Of a DNA stretch of 64,000 nucleotides, positions 42,780 to 54,489 are shown piece after piece; the first letter of the stretch is position 1, and each line of letters starts with the position of its first letter. The stretch is taken from the NCBI GenBank assembly GCA_003255065.1, contig QAOA01002045.1, positions 62,001-126,000 of the forward strand. The letters are read 5' to 3'. Below the pieces are notes generated by a model. It did no database searches. It saw only the letters and a program-made list of their open reading frames with translations, and was not told the DNA's origin. Source of the DNA: Cercis canadensis. Taxonomy: Eukaryota > Streptophyta > Magnoliopsida > Fabales > Fabaceae. Made by a program: the position numbers and the translations under genes.

Positions 42780-43312
42780 TTTTTTTTTTTTTTTGGTATA
42801 ACAACGGGGCATAGCCAAAGAGTCAAACAAAGCTACAAAATAGACCCACGGGGCAACGTATACCCCATTTCATCAATTATAAGAATTTTTATCAGATCAG
42901 AAGGCGGAGACGCAAGGTGCATGGCACCCAAGTCTTGACCAAGGCTAAATTTAGCCAACCAATCAGCACACACATTGCCTTTCCTGTCCGTATGCTGCAA
43001 CGTAACTTGCCACTCCTGCTTCAACAAAGCAACTATCTTGGATATCAGCTGCACCTCCATCTTTGTCCTTACGAGTAATGCTTCTTATGGCCGACAGGGA
43101 GTCACTCTCTAGTACCACCAACTTGAGACCCAACCTCCACGCCATTTCCAGGCCCTCCGACATGCCCCACAATTCAGCACAGAGAGCAGATGCGAGTCTC
43201 TCTTTGTTTGTAGTGTTGAATGTAACATTAAAAGGCTTGTATTTAAGAGGGGGAACGACGCGTTCTTTCGTAGCCGCGTGGCACAAATGGCATGGACAAC
43301 TCATTGCCATTT
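42780..43312 (-). mobile_element. 5'-truncated LINE, RNase H end
   Basis: Minus-strand frames give ALCAELWGMSEGLEMAWRLG, VVLESDSLSAIRSI, then after a frameshift near 43060 WQVTLQHTDRKGNVCADWLA. This is the RVT_3 RNase H-like domain at the end of plant L1-type ORF2, with catalytic E and D and the H-x-x-R-x-GN-CAD motif. The poly-T at 42780-42795 is its A-tail in reverse. Different subfamily from the LINE at 26919. Target duplication not clear. Confidence 0.83.
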
Positions 43313-43589
43313 TCTTTCCTATATGCTTTTTAGTTTTTAAAATTTATAAGTTGGCACATTTTATAATTAATACAACTTGAGGTAAAAACATAATTTCATA
43401 AAACATGCTTAACCAAATACTTAACCTACAGCTGTCCTCATTTCATTGGCCGGCTACTGTGCTGTCAGCTGTTGCATGGTAACAACTTGTTGCATGAAAA
43501 TTGTATCCATATTTTACTGAGATAAAAAATTAGTGTATATTTTATGTACCAACATTTTTCATAAGAGGTAAATGATACGTAACATCATT

Positions 43590-44026
43590 AATTGTTGTTG
43601 ATATATGATATACATACATTTTCTTTTGAAATATGTTTTTCATAGCAAATACTAATAAGAGCAATGATCCACTCGATATGGCTATTATTATTATTTTTTT
43701 TTTTTGGTTACTCACCACTATCTGGCTTTCACTCGACTAATTCGGTTTCGAGCCGAGAATGACCACAAGGGCGGTAAATCTCTCCCAACAGACGCAGCTG
43801 CATTCTCAAGGGCTCAAACCCGAGACCCTTAATTAAGCTAAAACAGTCCCTTATCAGCTGGTCTACACGCTTGTTGGTCGATATAGCTATTATTTGTCCT
43901 CGCCAAAAGCTGACTTGACCTGTCTTCCAAAAATTATGATATTTGGACCCAACTTCTGAAATTACAACAATCTTATATTAATTATATATTTTATTGAGAT
44001 AAAAAAAAATAGTGTATATTTTATGG
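43590..44026. repeat. Dispersed repeat C, copy 2 (with SINE insertion)
   Basis: Same landmarks as 40317-40480; interrupted by the SINE at 43690-43877. Confidence 0.7.
43690..43877 (-). mobile_element. tRNA-derived SINE with ~17-bp target duplication
   Basis: Minus strand: CCAACAAGCGTGTAGACCAG start, a B-box-like GGGTTTGAGCC, CTGCGTCTGTTGGGAGAG and GGTGAGTAACC followed by an A-tail (poly-T at 43690-43706 on the plus strand). TCGATAT(G/A)GCTATTATT flanks it at 43673-43689 and 43878-43894 (one difference). Confidence 0.83.
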
Positions 44027-44118
44027 NATGATATTTGGACACAACTTTTGAAATTACAACAATCTTATATTAATTATATATTTTATTGAGATAAAAAAAA
44101 ATAGTGTATATTTTATGG
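43936..44118. repeat. 91-bp duplication around single-N gap 44027
   Basis: 43936-44026 and 44028-44118 both run ATGATATTTGGAC...GTATATTTTATGG with two differences. Likely unmerged contig ends. Confidence 0.88.
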
Positions 44119-44169
44119 ACCAACGTTTCTTATAAGAGGTATATACCTTTCTAATGTAATAATATTAAT

Positions 44170-44400
44170 TATTGTTAATATGTGATACACATACATTTTC
44201 TCCTGAAGTATTGCTTTCATAGCAAATACTAATCAGAGCAATGGTCCACGGTCCACCAGATATGGCTATCATTTGCGTCTGCCAATTGAAAGCTGACTTG
44301 ACCTTTCTTCTAGAAATTGTGATATTTGGACCCCACTTCAGAAATCATAACAATTTTATATTAATTATATATTTTATTAAGATAAAAAAAAATTAGTGTA
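44170..44400. repeat. Dispersed repeat C, copy 3
   Basis: ACATACATTTTCTCCTGAAG, CATAGCAAATACTAATCAGA, GTGATATTTGGACCCCACTT and the following TTATATTAATTATATATTTT match copies 1 and 2. Confidence 0.7.
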
Positions 44401-45357
44401 TATTTTATGTACCAATGTTTTTCGTATATAAAATGTATGTGATATTTTTTTTAATATAATAGTATTAATTATTATTGTGGCATTTATTTTTAAATGATTA
44501 AAATTAAATATTTTTATATTTACGATTATTAATGCTGTCATATTATAAAAATATAAGATATGTTAAAACCATTCTTTATTTACACATAAAAAAATATCAT
44601 ACTTCAGAATCAAATCATGGGATGGGATTCCTACTCAACACAACCAACATCTCCCTGTACTTTAATAAAAAAATTAAAAGATGAGATGGCGAGTGGGAAA
44701 GGTTCAGAAAGCATGTGGGTAACACGGTAACCTGCAAGAGGATTGGATAGAGCCATAGTAGGCCTGGCCCACCAAGATAAAAGCTATAATGAGCCTATCC
44801 ACTTTCACTAACTGCCACCTAGCACATGTCGCCCACTATAAGAGCACTGTTAGTGGTAACGAAAAGAACAATCAGTCATTGAATTAAAGAAATTTTACTT
44901 CTACAAAATTTTTGCCTTTCTAAATTTTTTAATTGTCTTTTAATCTTTAATTTTTGCTCCTCTTAGACAAAAATCATGCTTATGCCCTTAATTGATATAA
45001 TTTAAACAATTAGATTTATTTTAATTTTTGACAAGTGTGTATTAAGTATTTATGTGGTGTTAAATATGATCTGGCCGTGTTCACAGTAACACGTGGAGGT
45101 GTTGGTTTGAAATGATTGCTCCTCCTTAGTGCTTGCCCCATGAGTCAGGAACCAAAGCAAGAAGTCCCTGCCTGCCTCAACGTGGCTATTAAATAATAAA
45201 TAGCTGGTTGGTAGAAGGAGGTAACATTATATTATCCTTTTGATCAAGAAGATTTTGGTATGATCTATGTCTTAAAGTTAGAATTATTTTTAGAGATCTT
45301 AAAAAAGTAAATTACATACTGTGAATCAAAATGATAATAATAATTTTTTTTTACTAA
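44401..45357. other. Gene-free stretch
   Basis: No coding region supported. 44690-44870 is less AT-rich than its surroundings but has no recognisable frame. Confidence 0.4.
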
Positions 45358-45495
45358 CAAGCGTGTAGATTACTTGATAAAATAGTGTTGTAGCTTTATT
45401 AAAGATATCGGATTTGAACCTTTGAGTATACAACTGCGTCCGTTGAAAGAGCTTTACCATTTTTGTACTCTTTTTTGACTCGAAACTAAATTTAT
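45358..45495 (+). mobile_element. Diverged SINE, same family as 43690-43877
   Basis: AACAAGCGTGTAGA, GTTGTAGCTTTATTAAAG, GGATTTGAACCTTTGAG (B box), AACTGCGTCCGTTGAAAGAG and TTTGACTCGAAAC follow the order of the better copy, in plus orientation. Confidence 0.65.
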
Positions 45496-45740
45496 CATAT
45501 GAAGCCCAAACATCGATTAAAAAACCAATTTTTTTTATAAAAATAATAATTATTTTAAAATTTAACTTATACTGTATTAATTTTTTAAGATATTTACTGT
45601 AAGACCAATTTTAAATGTGAATCGCATTAAAATCTATGAGGGATGTAACAATAATTACTAGCCACCTAACAAATATTGCTAGTCAAAGCCAATAATTAGT
45701 TGACTTATTGGTATGGGAACGACAATACTAGATGGATCCC

Positions 45741-46020
45741 AATTGTACTCTTGTGACCTGCATGTGTTTAAATGGTAGGCACTAACCTACCCCCGGCCAC
45801 CCTCCATCAGACATGTCATATAGGAAATTAAGGGCCACGTTTTCACTAAATGAATCGCGTGAACTTTTCCTTCTCTTTTCAATAATTGCACTCTTGTGAC
45901 ATGTATGTGTTTAAATGGTGAGCACTAACCTACCTCCGGCCACCCTCCATCAGACATGACATATGGAAAATTAAAGGCCATGTTTTGACTAAATGAGCCA
46001 TATGAACTTTTCTTTCTAAA
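45741..46020. repeat. 143-bp tandem duplication
   Basis: Two units start AATTG(T/C)ACTCTTGTGAC at 45741 and 45884 and share CTAACCTACC(C/T)CCGGCCACC with CTCCATCAGACATG. Clearly diverged, so genuine. Confidence 0.88.
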
Positions 46021-46194
46021 GTAAGAGGTAGTAACACTACCACCTCTTTAAAACTATTTATTTGGACATAAATTACTCTTATTTTAAGACTTATTACGAA
46101 GCTCTTGTAAAACTAAAATGATTCCATGAGTCAAAATAGTTGAAATGTAGTTAATATGTATGAATTGAGCCATAAAAGAAAGTGTTATTATGCA

Positions 46195-46385
46195 TAAAAA
46201 CTATCTTATAACTTTTAATTTATGCTACTTTTACTGATGTTTAATTGTTTTGGCTCTCATTGTGAGCTTCAAAAATGAGCTAAAAAACCAGGACTAGTTC
46301 AGTCTAAGATAGAAGTTTTGTGGAGGGTGATACTGTGATAGTGCTATCTTTCACTTTAGAAGTGTTGTAGGATAACAATTTTTAA
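46195..46385. repeat. Dispersed repeat related to 6250-6460
   Basis: See 6250-6460; includes ATAGAAGTTTTGTGGAGGGT and the beginning of the large duplication at 46335. Confidence 0.4.
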
Positions 46386-47715
46386 AAAAGAAAAAAAATG
46401 CTATATTCCTTCATAAATCCTACAACATGGCTTGTAGTAGGGTTTCGAACTTGCAAGTTGGAATCACCGTATGGTTTTGAATTCCCTTACAATTACCTTT
46501 GGGGGAGTGTAGTATAGCGATCTCTTAATTTACTTAAACATTACTTTTTATTAATTTTTTTCCTTGTAGGTAAATAGTGACTACATTTGCAATTGAGTGA
46601 ATTCGAATTAGAAAAGAAAAATAAAGAGACAAATCTTATAACTAAGAGGGTTAGCTTTGTTTATTTCATTTGATGAATTCAAAAAATAAAATAATGAAAA
46701 GGCATGCTTTCTTAAAAATATTATTAAGAAACATATCATGATGTTTTGGGAAAAATAAAAGAAGGATCATTATGTTTCATTGTGTTCACCCTCTCATATC
46801 ATGTTTTATCATTTTCAATTTAATTTATTTAATGCTTTGTTTGATTGGATGAGTTTAAAAGAGCAAAAACTCATTAGAGGTTATTGAATAGTTTGTATGA
46901 GATTAAAATTTTAACCTTTCTACATCATATAATAAAAAAATGAAAAATTGTATTTCCCCGATTTAGTTGGACTAATTTAAACGANTTCTGCCCCATACCC
47001 ATACCCGAACGGGTAAAAAAATCGGGGCCCCATCGGGTATGGGGCAAATTGCCATCCCTAAGGGTGATAGTGCTATCTTTCACTTTAGAAGTGTTGTAGC
47101 ATAACAATTTTTAGAAAAGAAAAAAAAAATGCTATATTCCTTCATAAATCCTACAACATGGCTTGTAGTAGGGTTTCGAACTTGCAAGTTGGAATCACCG
47201 TATGGTTTTGAATTCCCTTACAATTACCTTTGGGGGAGTGTAGTATAGCGACCTCTTAATTTACTTAAATATTACCTTTTATTAATTTTTTTTCTTGTAG
47301 GTAAATAGTGACTACATTTGTAATTGAGTGAATTCGAATTAGAAAAGAAAAATAAAGAGACAAATCTTATAACTAAGAGGATTAGCTTTGTTTATTTCAT
47401 TTGATGAATTCAAAAAATAAAATAATGAAAAGGCATGCTTTCTTAAAAATATTATTAAGAAACATATCATGATGTTTTGGGAAAAATAAAAGAAGGATCA
47501 TTATGTTTCATTGTGTTCACCCTCTCATATCATGTTTTATCATTTTCAATTTAATTTATTTAATGCTTTGTTTGATTGGATGAGTTTAAAAGAGCAAAAA
47601 CTCATTAGAGGTTATTGAATAGTTTGTATGAGATTAAAATTTTAACCTTTCTACATCATATAATAAAAAAATGAAAAATTGTATTTCCCCGATTTAGTTG
47701 GACTAATTTAAACGA
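46335..47715. repeat. ~650-bp direct duplication around single-N gap 46985
   Basis: 46335-46984 and 47063-47715 are almost identical from GTGATAGTGCTATCTTTCAC to GGACTAATTTAAACGA. Unlike the other N-duplications, 77 unrelated bases separate the N from copy 2 (see 46986-47062), so two haplotypes differing by an insertion may have been joined. Confidence 0.85.
46986..47062 (-). mobile_element. Possible hAT transposon end
   Basis: On the minus strand it reads TTAGGGATGGCAATTTGCCC, CATACCCGATGGGGCC and further CGGGTATGGGTATGGGGC, resembling the terminal sequence of plant hAT-Ac relatives (TAGGG-TGGCAA followed by GC-rich CCCG repeats). Only one end is present. Confidence 0.45.
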
Positions 47716-47749
47716 TTATTTACTTTGCTGTTAATTTGTTTGATTGGAT

Positions 47750-48045
47750 GAATCCAAAAAATAAAATAATGAAAAGATATGCTCTTAGAAATATCATTAA
47801 AAACATAACATGATGTTTTGGGAAAAACAAAAGAATAAATTTTTATGTTTTGTTGTATTCACCCTCGCATATCATTTTCATCATTTTCAAATTTAATTTA
47901 TTTAATGTTTTGTTTGATTGGATGAGTTTAAAAGAGCAATTGAATAGTTTGTATGAGGTTAAAATTTCAACCTTTTTACATCATATAATAATAAAAAAGA
48001 ATTTTTTTTCGTATTTCCCTGATTTAGTTGGACTAATTTAAAAGA
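47750..48045. repeat. Diverged third copy of the 47400-47715 sequence
   Basis: ATAAAATAATGAAAAG, ACATGATGTTTTGGGAAAAA, TCATTTTCAA-TTTAATTTAT and GATTTAGTTGGACTAATTTA recur after 47715, with more differences than the N-flanking copies; a genuine older tandem duplication. Confidence 0.75.
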
Positions 48046-48349
48046 AAATTAGGAAATTTGCCATAATTCTTTGAAGGAAATGAAAAAAAAGAAAGAAATA
48101 TCTTTCTTCTTTCTTTTGGTTTTTTTTTTTCCTACTCTAATACCAAAGATAATCTTATCGTTTTCAATAACTTTCCTTTATATCAAACACAATCATTTTT
48201 CTTTCTTATTTCTTTAGACTGCTTAATTAACCATATGATTCCAAAAATGTGGACCCGATGGCTGATTAACACGATAGGTCCCAATTCATGCAAGTGTCAT
48301 CTATGCAACCATTTGGAAGCCACTCTTTATTTCTTATTTTGTTTCACAT

Positions 48350-48515
48350 AATTTTTTTTTTAAAATTTTCTATGAAGTGGTTTTTATATTTTTTGTGTGA
48401 AATTAATTTTTATTCAAGTTTTAATATGCCTTAGTCACTAACAATTTCAATAAGATTTAAATTCTTGACATTACCTCAAAATTTATTTCATATGGAGTGC
48501 CAACTGAGCCACACT
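48350..48515 (-). repeat. Possible degraded SINE
   Basis: Minus strand: GTGTGGCTCAGTTGGCACTC looks like a tRNA A box, followed at a fitting distance by GTCAAGAATTTAAATCTT (weak B box) and an A-rich end (T-run at 48351-48361). Highly decayed. Confidence 0.4.
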
Positions 48516-48704
48516 TACTATTTCAAAATTTTATAAGAATTGAAGCTCATTACTAAGTGAAATAAAATGATAAAAATATATTTCTTAATAATAATTATAA
48601 ATTTATATAATTTTAAAGATAATTATGAAAATTTTAACTAAACAAACACTTGGTCCAATTACAAAACCACGGGGCAGTGTCCTGTATCAGCTTATTAACC
48701 TGAA

Positions 48705-49287
48705 TATTACAATTTAGCAACAAATTTATATATCTATTATAATTTTTAACTTAATTATCTAAATATTATATTTTTAAAAAACTTTAAAATTTTAAAANCG
48801 AAGTGAGACTCACTAGATGTGCCAACTGTCAATTGACGTGTATGCCGACTGGCAACTGGCGTGTCCACTATTGGGCTTTAAAAATTTTATTCTTTTTCAT
48901 ATGCTTAATAAATGTTGTTTAGGATTGGTAATTAAATAGTATTAAATTAATATATATTATTGACAAAAGTGGGACAATTCTCTCTGTAAAANGGGACAAT
49001 TCTCTCAGTAAAAATCTAACACTTGAAATGGGGGGGGTGTCCACATAGAGAAAAATTTAAAAAGCAAACAATAAATTTGAGAAAGTGAACATGCCAGTTG
49101 CCATTTGGCATGTTTGGTGAGGATATGTCAATTAATAACTGGTGTATTTAGTGAGTCTCATTTCACATAAGTTTTTTTTTTTTTTTTTTTTTTTTTTTTN
49201 TTTTTTAAAATTAAAATATTTTAATAATTAAATTTAAAAAGTATGATAAATATATAAATTGATTACCAAATTATAATATTCGAGCTC
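48705..49287. mobile_element. Long-TIR (fold-back) MITE upstream of AVT1
   Basis: GAATATTACAATTTAGCAAC with AAATTTATAT at the left mirrors ATATAAATTGATTACCAAAT with TATAATATTC at the right; further in, GTGAGACTCACTA mirrors TAGTGAGTCTCA, and CAACTG-CAATTGAC-type words mirror each other. Ns at 48798, 48992 and 49200 (the last in a poly-T) blur its length. Ends ~320 bases before the AVT1 ATG. Confidence 0.6.
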
Positions 49288-49458
49288 CACCTTTCGTTTC
49301 TTATTTTGTTTCACTAGCACGTGACCTGCGAGAGAGCGTGAGCAACTGAGCATAAACGACCACCCAGAAAACCGGGTAAAAATCTAAAACTTCTAAAAAA
49401 TTTTCCCGTGCTACCTATACATACTCCAAATTGTTTTGCCTGTTAATTCAACTATCTC

Positions 49459-49607
49459 CTTCTTATATAATTATACAGAAGAAACCCAGATATCTCGCCG
49501 CCTGTTGCTGTCTTCCCCCCCACACACACACTGAGACAGCACTCTCTTCTTGTGTAGCTACAAGCTCACAAGGACACGTTCTTCCTCTCTCTCTCGCTAT
49601 TGTATCC
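49459..49607 (+). promoter_or_regulatory. Probable core promoter and leader of the AVT1 gene
   Basis: A TATA-like TTATATAATTATAC (49463-49476) is followed by a CT-rich leader (CTTCCTCTCTCTCTCGC) up to the ATG at 49608. Start of transcription would be near 49500. Inferred from composition and spacing. Confidence 0.45.
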
Positions 49608-52600
49608 ATGGCCGCCGCTGAGCAGGTTACAATACCCCTTCTGGGTGAGGATAATGAGCTTACAACCAATGGCACAAAGGGGGATGAGCTACACACCGTG
49701 CATGTGGGAAACACCTCATTTTTCAAGACTTGTTTCCATGGGGTTAATGCAATCTCAGGTTTCTGCTATCTTCTTTGTCTCTTATGAATTTATTAAGATA
49801 TGATCACACCTTTGTCGTTTCCTATTTGTTCTGTTTCTGTCTTCAATTATTTTTTTGTTAGTATTATTTTACTGTATTTTTTTCATTCTGGGATTTTCTT
49901 GAGCAATCTTTGTTCTTGATATTGCTTTTGTTTCATTTTTGAGATTGAAGATGTTTTCCTAACGAAACCCAGATCAGGATTGTTCTGAATTTTTCATTAG
50001 AAAAGCTAGAATTGAACTTGAATCTTCTGGGATGTGCGAAAGTTAAACTATAGAAAGCCAAAAGGATGATTCTTTAGACTATAATAAAGGGCTAAAACCA
50101 AAAAATGTACTAGAAGCTGTCGAGGAATAGAGGGGTTGTTTAATTAAAGGTTTGTTGAAAGATGGGACAAGCTCAGCTTCTAAAAGTGTCGTGCAGAGGG
50201 CCTCACATGTCGGAAAAACTTAGCCCAAGCTGAGTCTGTTATGGAGTCTCGATTAGATGTTTGTGAAAACCACGATGGAAATTAACTTCTGAGTAGGATT
50301 GCCTTCGAAGCTAAACCAAGAAGTTCATTAACTAAAATCTTTGGCCCTTTATTTATAATAATCGTTTCAAATTGCAATGCAAAGTTCTGTTCATGATTGG
50401 TATATATGGTTTTCGTGCTTTTAGTGACTTGAAATTGTGCCATAACTAGACCCTTCAATAAAATAATAGCTACGCACATACTCCAAACTCAAAAAAGTTT
50501 CTGCAGAATTTTTTCTTTCTTAAAACTCAGACAGATAAATTTATGAGATGTGTGATTACAGTATCATCTTGCTGTCTCATTGCATTGTTAGCCAGTCTAA
50601 TTTGGCTGCTTCTTTGTGTTTTGTTAGATGGTAGAAATGTTGGATTTTGTTTCATTGGAGTAATTGAGAAAAATGGACTGGAACTGAGTGGTTGTCGGAG
50701 CATTTGAGGGTTGCATGGAGATGAAATCTTGGAAATATATATTTTAGAATAATGTTTATTTATCTATTTTTATTAGTCTAAATTGTGACAATTTGGTCAA
50801 CNTTTGTGTTTTGTTAGATGGTAGAAATGTTGGATTTTGCTTCATTGGAGTAATTGAGAAAAATGGACTGGAACTGAGTGGTTGTCGGAGCATTTGAGGG
50901 TTGCATGGAGATGAAATCTTGGAAATATATATTTTAGAATAATGTTTATTTATCTATTTTTATTAGTCTAAATTGTGACAATTTGGTCAACAATGAGTAG
51001 ATATGCATTGTGCTGGTAGAGTAGCGGCTTGAGTTAAAATTGGCCTATTGTTTATTGATTTAGATGGCAATGAGAGGCATGAAATTGTCCTCCTTGTGCC
51101 CATGCTGTATACTCTATTATGCATTAATATTTAATCCTCTAAATTGCTCTGGTCGATGGTTAGGTTGCATGTGTCTGCTAAAGGTTGAAAATGTGAATAT
51201 TCTTAGAGTCTCTAGAGTTTCCAAGAGACCAATAGGAAAAAGTTCACTAATGGGAGGAGATAATGTGTGGGGCATTAATGATCCCTTCTTTAACTGGTTA
51301 GGAAATAGAAGGAAAAGAAGTTTTTATCCCCCCTCCAAAAAAAAAAAAAAAAAAGGAAGCAGTTTTATTTAATTTTTCTATATTGAGGTTCAAAAAGAAA
51401 TTTTTGAATTTTGGAAATTTGACTTTCAAAAATCTATGCTGCTGTGTTTTCAGGAATTGGAATAGTGTCTATACCCTATGCACTAGCATCAGGAGGATGG
51501 CTAAGCATATCCCTGCTATTTATGATAGCCATTACTTGTTACTATACTGGCTTATTGGTTCAAAGATGCATGGATATGGATCCTGCTATCAGGAGCTTTC
51601 CGGACATTGGCCAGCGTGCATTTGGAGACAAAGGAAGATTAATGGTGTCAATTGCCATGAATTCTGAACTCTACCTGGTCGTAACAGGTTATCTGATTTT
51701 GGAGGGGGACAATTTAACCAAACTTTTACCCAGTGTGCACCTTGACATAGCAGGGTTAACAATTTCTGGAACAACACTTTTTGCAGTAATTGCTTCCATT
51801 GTTATTTTGCCCACAGTTTGGTTAGAAGACTTGAGTATTCTCTCCTATGTCTCTGCAAGTGGGGCTTTAGCTTCTTCCATCTTCCTCATCTCTCTGTTGT
51901 GGAATGCTACAATTGATGGAACAGGATTTCATGGGAGAACAACTCTTTTCAAATGGAGTGGGATCCCTGCCGCTGTCAGTTTGTATGCCTTCTGTTATAG
52001 TGCCCATCCAGTCTTGCCCACCCTATACATTTCTATGAGAAACAAAAGTCAGTTCTCCAATGTAAGTACAAGCAAATTGACATATTCCTATACTAACTTT
52101 TAAGAAATAAAGTTTGGTAATTTTATATGATTTAATAAGTCATAGTAAGCTAAGTGTTTCAGGATTTGAGTAGTTATTTCACTTTTTGAGCAGGTCTTGT
52201 TGTGGTGCTTTTCACTATGCACCCTTGGTTATGCAGCAGCAGCTATTTTGGGCTACTTGATGTTTGGGGAAGCGGTTGAGTCACAGGTAACTTTGAACCT
52301 TCCAACAGGCAAATTCAGCTCACAAGTGGCAATATACACGACCTTGGTCAATCCCATAGCCAAATATGCATTGATGCTTACACCCATTGTGAATGCTGTT
52401 AAAAAAATGCTTCCATGTCAGTACAACAAAAAACTAAAACATATATTTGTCAGTACCTTCTTGCTGGTCAGTACCCTTGTTGTAGCTGTGGCCATTCCTC
52501 TGTTTGGAGACCTCATGTCCCTTGTAGGAGCATTACTAAGTGTCTCAGCTTCAATACTGGTGCCATCGGTCTGCTACTTGAAGATTTCAGGAGCTTACAA

Positions 52601-52709
52601 GAGATTTGGCTCTGAAATGATCATCAATTATTCGATAATAGTAATGGGTGTTACCATTGCATCTGTAGGTACTTACACCTCTCTTGTAGATATAATTGAG
52701 AATTTGTAA
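49608..52709 (+). CDS. Vacuolar amino acid transporter, AVT1 family (424 aa, three exons)
   Basis: Secondary transporter of the AAAP family that exchanges amino acids with protons at the vacuole membrane. Exons: 49608-49758, 51454-52061, 52194-52709, all with GT-AG borders, joining in frame to 425 codons including TAA. The short cytosolic N-terminus (MAAAEQVTIPLLGED) leads into FFKTCFHGVNAISG|IGIVS and IPYALASGGWLS, the defining first membrane segment of AVT1 proteins. Further landmarks: YTGLLVQRCMDMDP, LILEGDNLTKLLP, SLYAFCYSAHPVLPTLYISM, GYLMFGEAVESQVTLNLPTG and the hydrophobic C-terminal third; about ten membrane segments are expected. Length fits the short AVT1 members. Intron 1 (49759-51453) contains a 189-bp assembly duplication; intron 2 is 132 bases. 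No lesion seen, so probably functional. Confidence 0.93.
50613..50991. repeat. 189-bp duplication around single-N gap 50802 in AVT1 intron 1
   Basis: 50613-50801 and 50803-50991 both begin TTTGTGTTTTGTTAGATGG and differ by a single base that I could see. Almost certainly an assembly artefact. Confidence 0.92.
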
Positions 52710-54042
52710 ATGTCACCGGATAGCAGCACTGATTTGGATCTGTAGGCTACTACAGTTGGAGCTTTTGGCCTGGGACAAACTGCATATCTAGTTTGTAACC
52801 TATGTATAAGTAAATCTGTACTGCTTCTTTCTTTACCTTCATAGGTTAGATGAGTATTATGTGAGGGTTTAATTCTTGAATTTATGTAAGTTTTTCCTAT
52901 AATGTGTGATATGATGATTTGGGCCATGTTTCGTGCTAGCAAAGGATAATCAGATCTGAAAATAATGTGCAATTGTAGAGAGGATTTTTAATTATTTTTT
53001 AAATCACACCAAGGAAATCCTTGGGTTTGGGTTTTGATTCCTCCATGAAAGGTTACAAGATAGTAAGAGCAAGTGCAAGATAGGAGACTACCAAACCCGA
53101 TTGGAAGCCATAAATTTAAGTTTCACTTGGAGGAGAAAACCCCTGTATGAGGTCATCAATCCTCTTTTCATTTGACACTACCAGCATTCACTTACAAAGA
53201 TGCAGAACCGTGCCCATTTACAAATTCGATAGCAATGAGCAGTTTTAACTGGAAGAGTGTCTCCTTTTCAACTCAAAATCAGCTTCAGTATCTAACCTAT
53301 TGAGGCAATTCAAATGTTTCTCATAGACATTGGAATGCTTATCTTCAAACTAACAGAAGTATGATTATGGTATAACATGATTTCAGTGACTCAGAAGTCC
53401 AAGGTCTGTCAATTACAGCCAGAGTAATTTAGCTGTTGAGGGGACTGAATCAGACAAGTGTCAATCATGCAAGAATACAGTTGAGAAGAAGAAGCTTATA
53501 AATACTCTCAACGGATCTAGCGAGAGGATCATCATGCACAATTCAAGACATAACTTGTTCTTTTCAGTTATATCGTAGCATAGTTGCTTACAGTTTTCTT
53601 TAAACACTTGTGCAATTTTCTTCTTTCCTCTAATGGAGAATTTACCATTTCCAGTTTGTTTCTTCATATTGTTTTCATCAATTTAAATACCTTAGAGCCC
53701 ATAATTGGAGAGAATCCTACTCCAAAGTAACCAAATCAGGATCAAAAGCAGTGAGGATTTGATTTTTTCATTTTGTCAATTTTCACCGTTAACATCACAG
53801 AAAATAAGCAAAATTGCCCAAAAAGTAGGAAAAAGAAACAAAAAGGGGGCGATGAAAGCCGTCCTCGTCCACCACATGGGCATAATTCATCAATATTATG
53901 GGACAGGTTGGAAAATTGATGGTGATAAGCAATATCTTGGCACCTCTCCATCCCTCTATATGAGTCCCTCAACTTCACATTTGTTTCCAAAACCATCTAC
54001 TTCCAAAATTCCAATATTGCGTAGCTAGGCTACACATAATTT
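52710..54042. other. AVT1 3' region and intergenic DNA
   Basis: The first ~200 bases are probably the AVT1 3' untranslated region. The remainder has no supported exon on either strand. A weak TATA-like CTCTATATGAG near 53955 precedes the subtilase pseudogene. Confidence 0.45.
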
Positions 54043-54489
54043 TTGTCTCTCTCTCTCTGTTTCTCCTTTGTCATCACAATCATTCACTTTGTTCCCACGT
54101 TGGCTCAGTCCCAAAATTATATAGTCCACATGGACTTTATCAGCTATTCCCAAAGCCTTCTCCAGCCAACACAGCTGGTACTTGGCCACCCTTTCCTCTG
54201 CATTACCAATTCTCAAGTTACCATTGTCACTTTTAACTGTTTATCTTCCAAGCTTATCTATAGCTATACCAATGTCATAAATGTTACTACAATTGATATA
54301 ATTGCTGCAATTGAAGATGGCTTAGATGTTATTTCATTGTCATTGGGCTTAGATGGGTTACCTTTGTTCGAGACCCCATGGCTATAGCCACATTTACAGT
54401 TTTGTATAAAGGCATTCTTGTGTCTACATCAGCAGGGAACGAAGGCCCATATCTTGAACTTTGCATAATGGGACACCATTGGTTATAAC
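54043..54489 (+). pseudogene. Subtilisin-like serine protease (SBT), 5' part
   Basis: Subtilases are secreted proteases with an inhibitor-type propeptide and Asp-His-Ser catalytic domain. A hydrophobic signal segment and AQSQNYIVHMD open the reading, but no ATG precedes it (TTG at 54043, stop at 54037): the start is lost. One extra T near 54133 shifts the frame; the other frame continues PKAFSSQHSWYLATLSSAL. SKLIYSYTNVIN then jumps straight to IIAAIEDGLDVISLSLGLDG, so the end of the propeptide and the catalytic Asp and His regions are deleted. A further frame break near 54376 precedes DPMAIATF and GILVSTSAGNEGP, which keeps the oxyanion Asn. The copia insertion interrupts it at 54490, just after the codons for V-I-T. 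Confidence 0.88.

Noticed and set aside
46410-46530. Possible SINE (AAGTTCGAAACCC on the minus strand)
   Set aside because: A single B-box-like match without a convincing A box or flanking duplication; it recurs at 47130-47250 only because of the assembly duplication.
49463-49726. Minus-strand 87-codon frame over AVT1 exon 1
   Set aside because: Shadow of the AVT1 leader and exon 1.
51064-51372. 102-codon plus-strand frame in AVT1 intron 1
   Set aside because: Lies wholly in the intron, ends in a poly-A run, and the exon borders that give the conserved AVT1 protein skip it.
53742-54216. Frames on both strands just upstream of and over the subtilase start
   Set aside because: No family signature; the minus-strand frames are shadows of the subtilase pseudogene.
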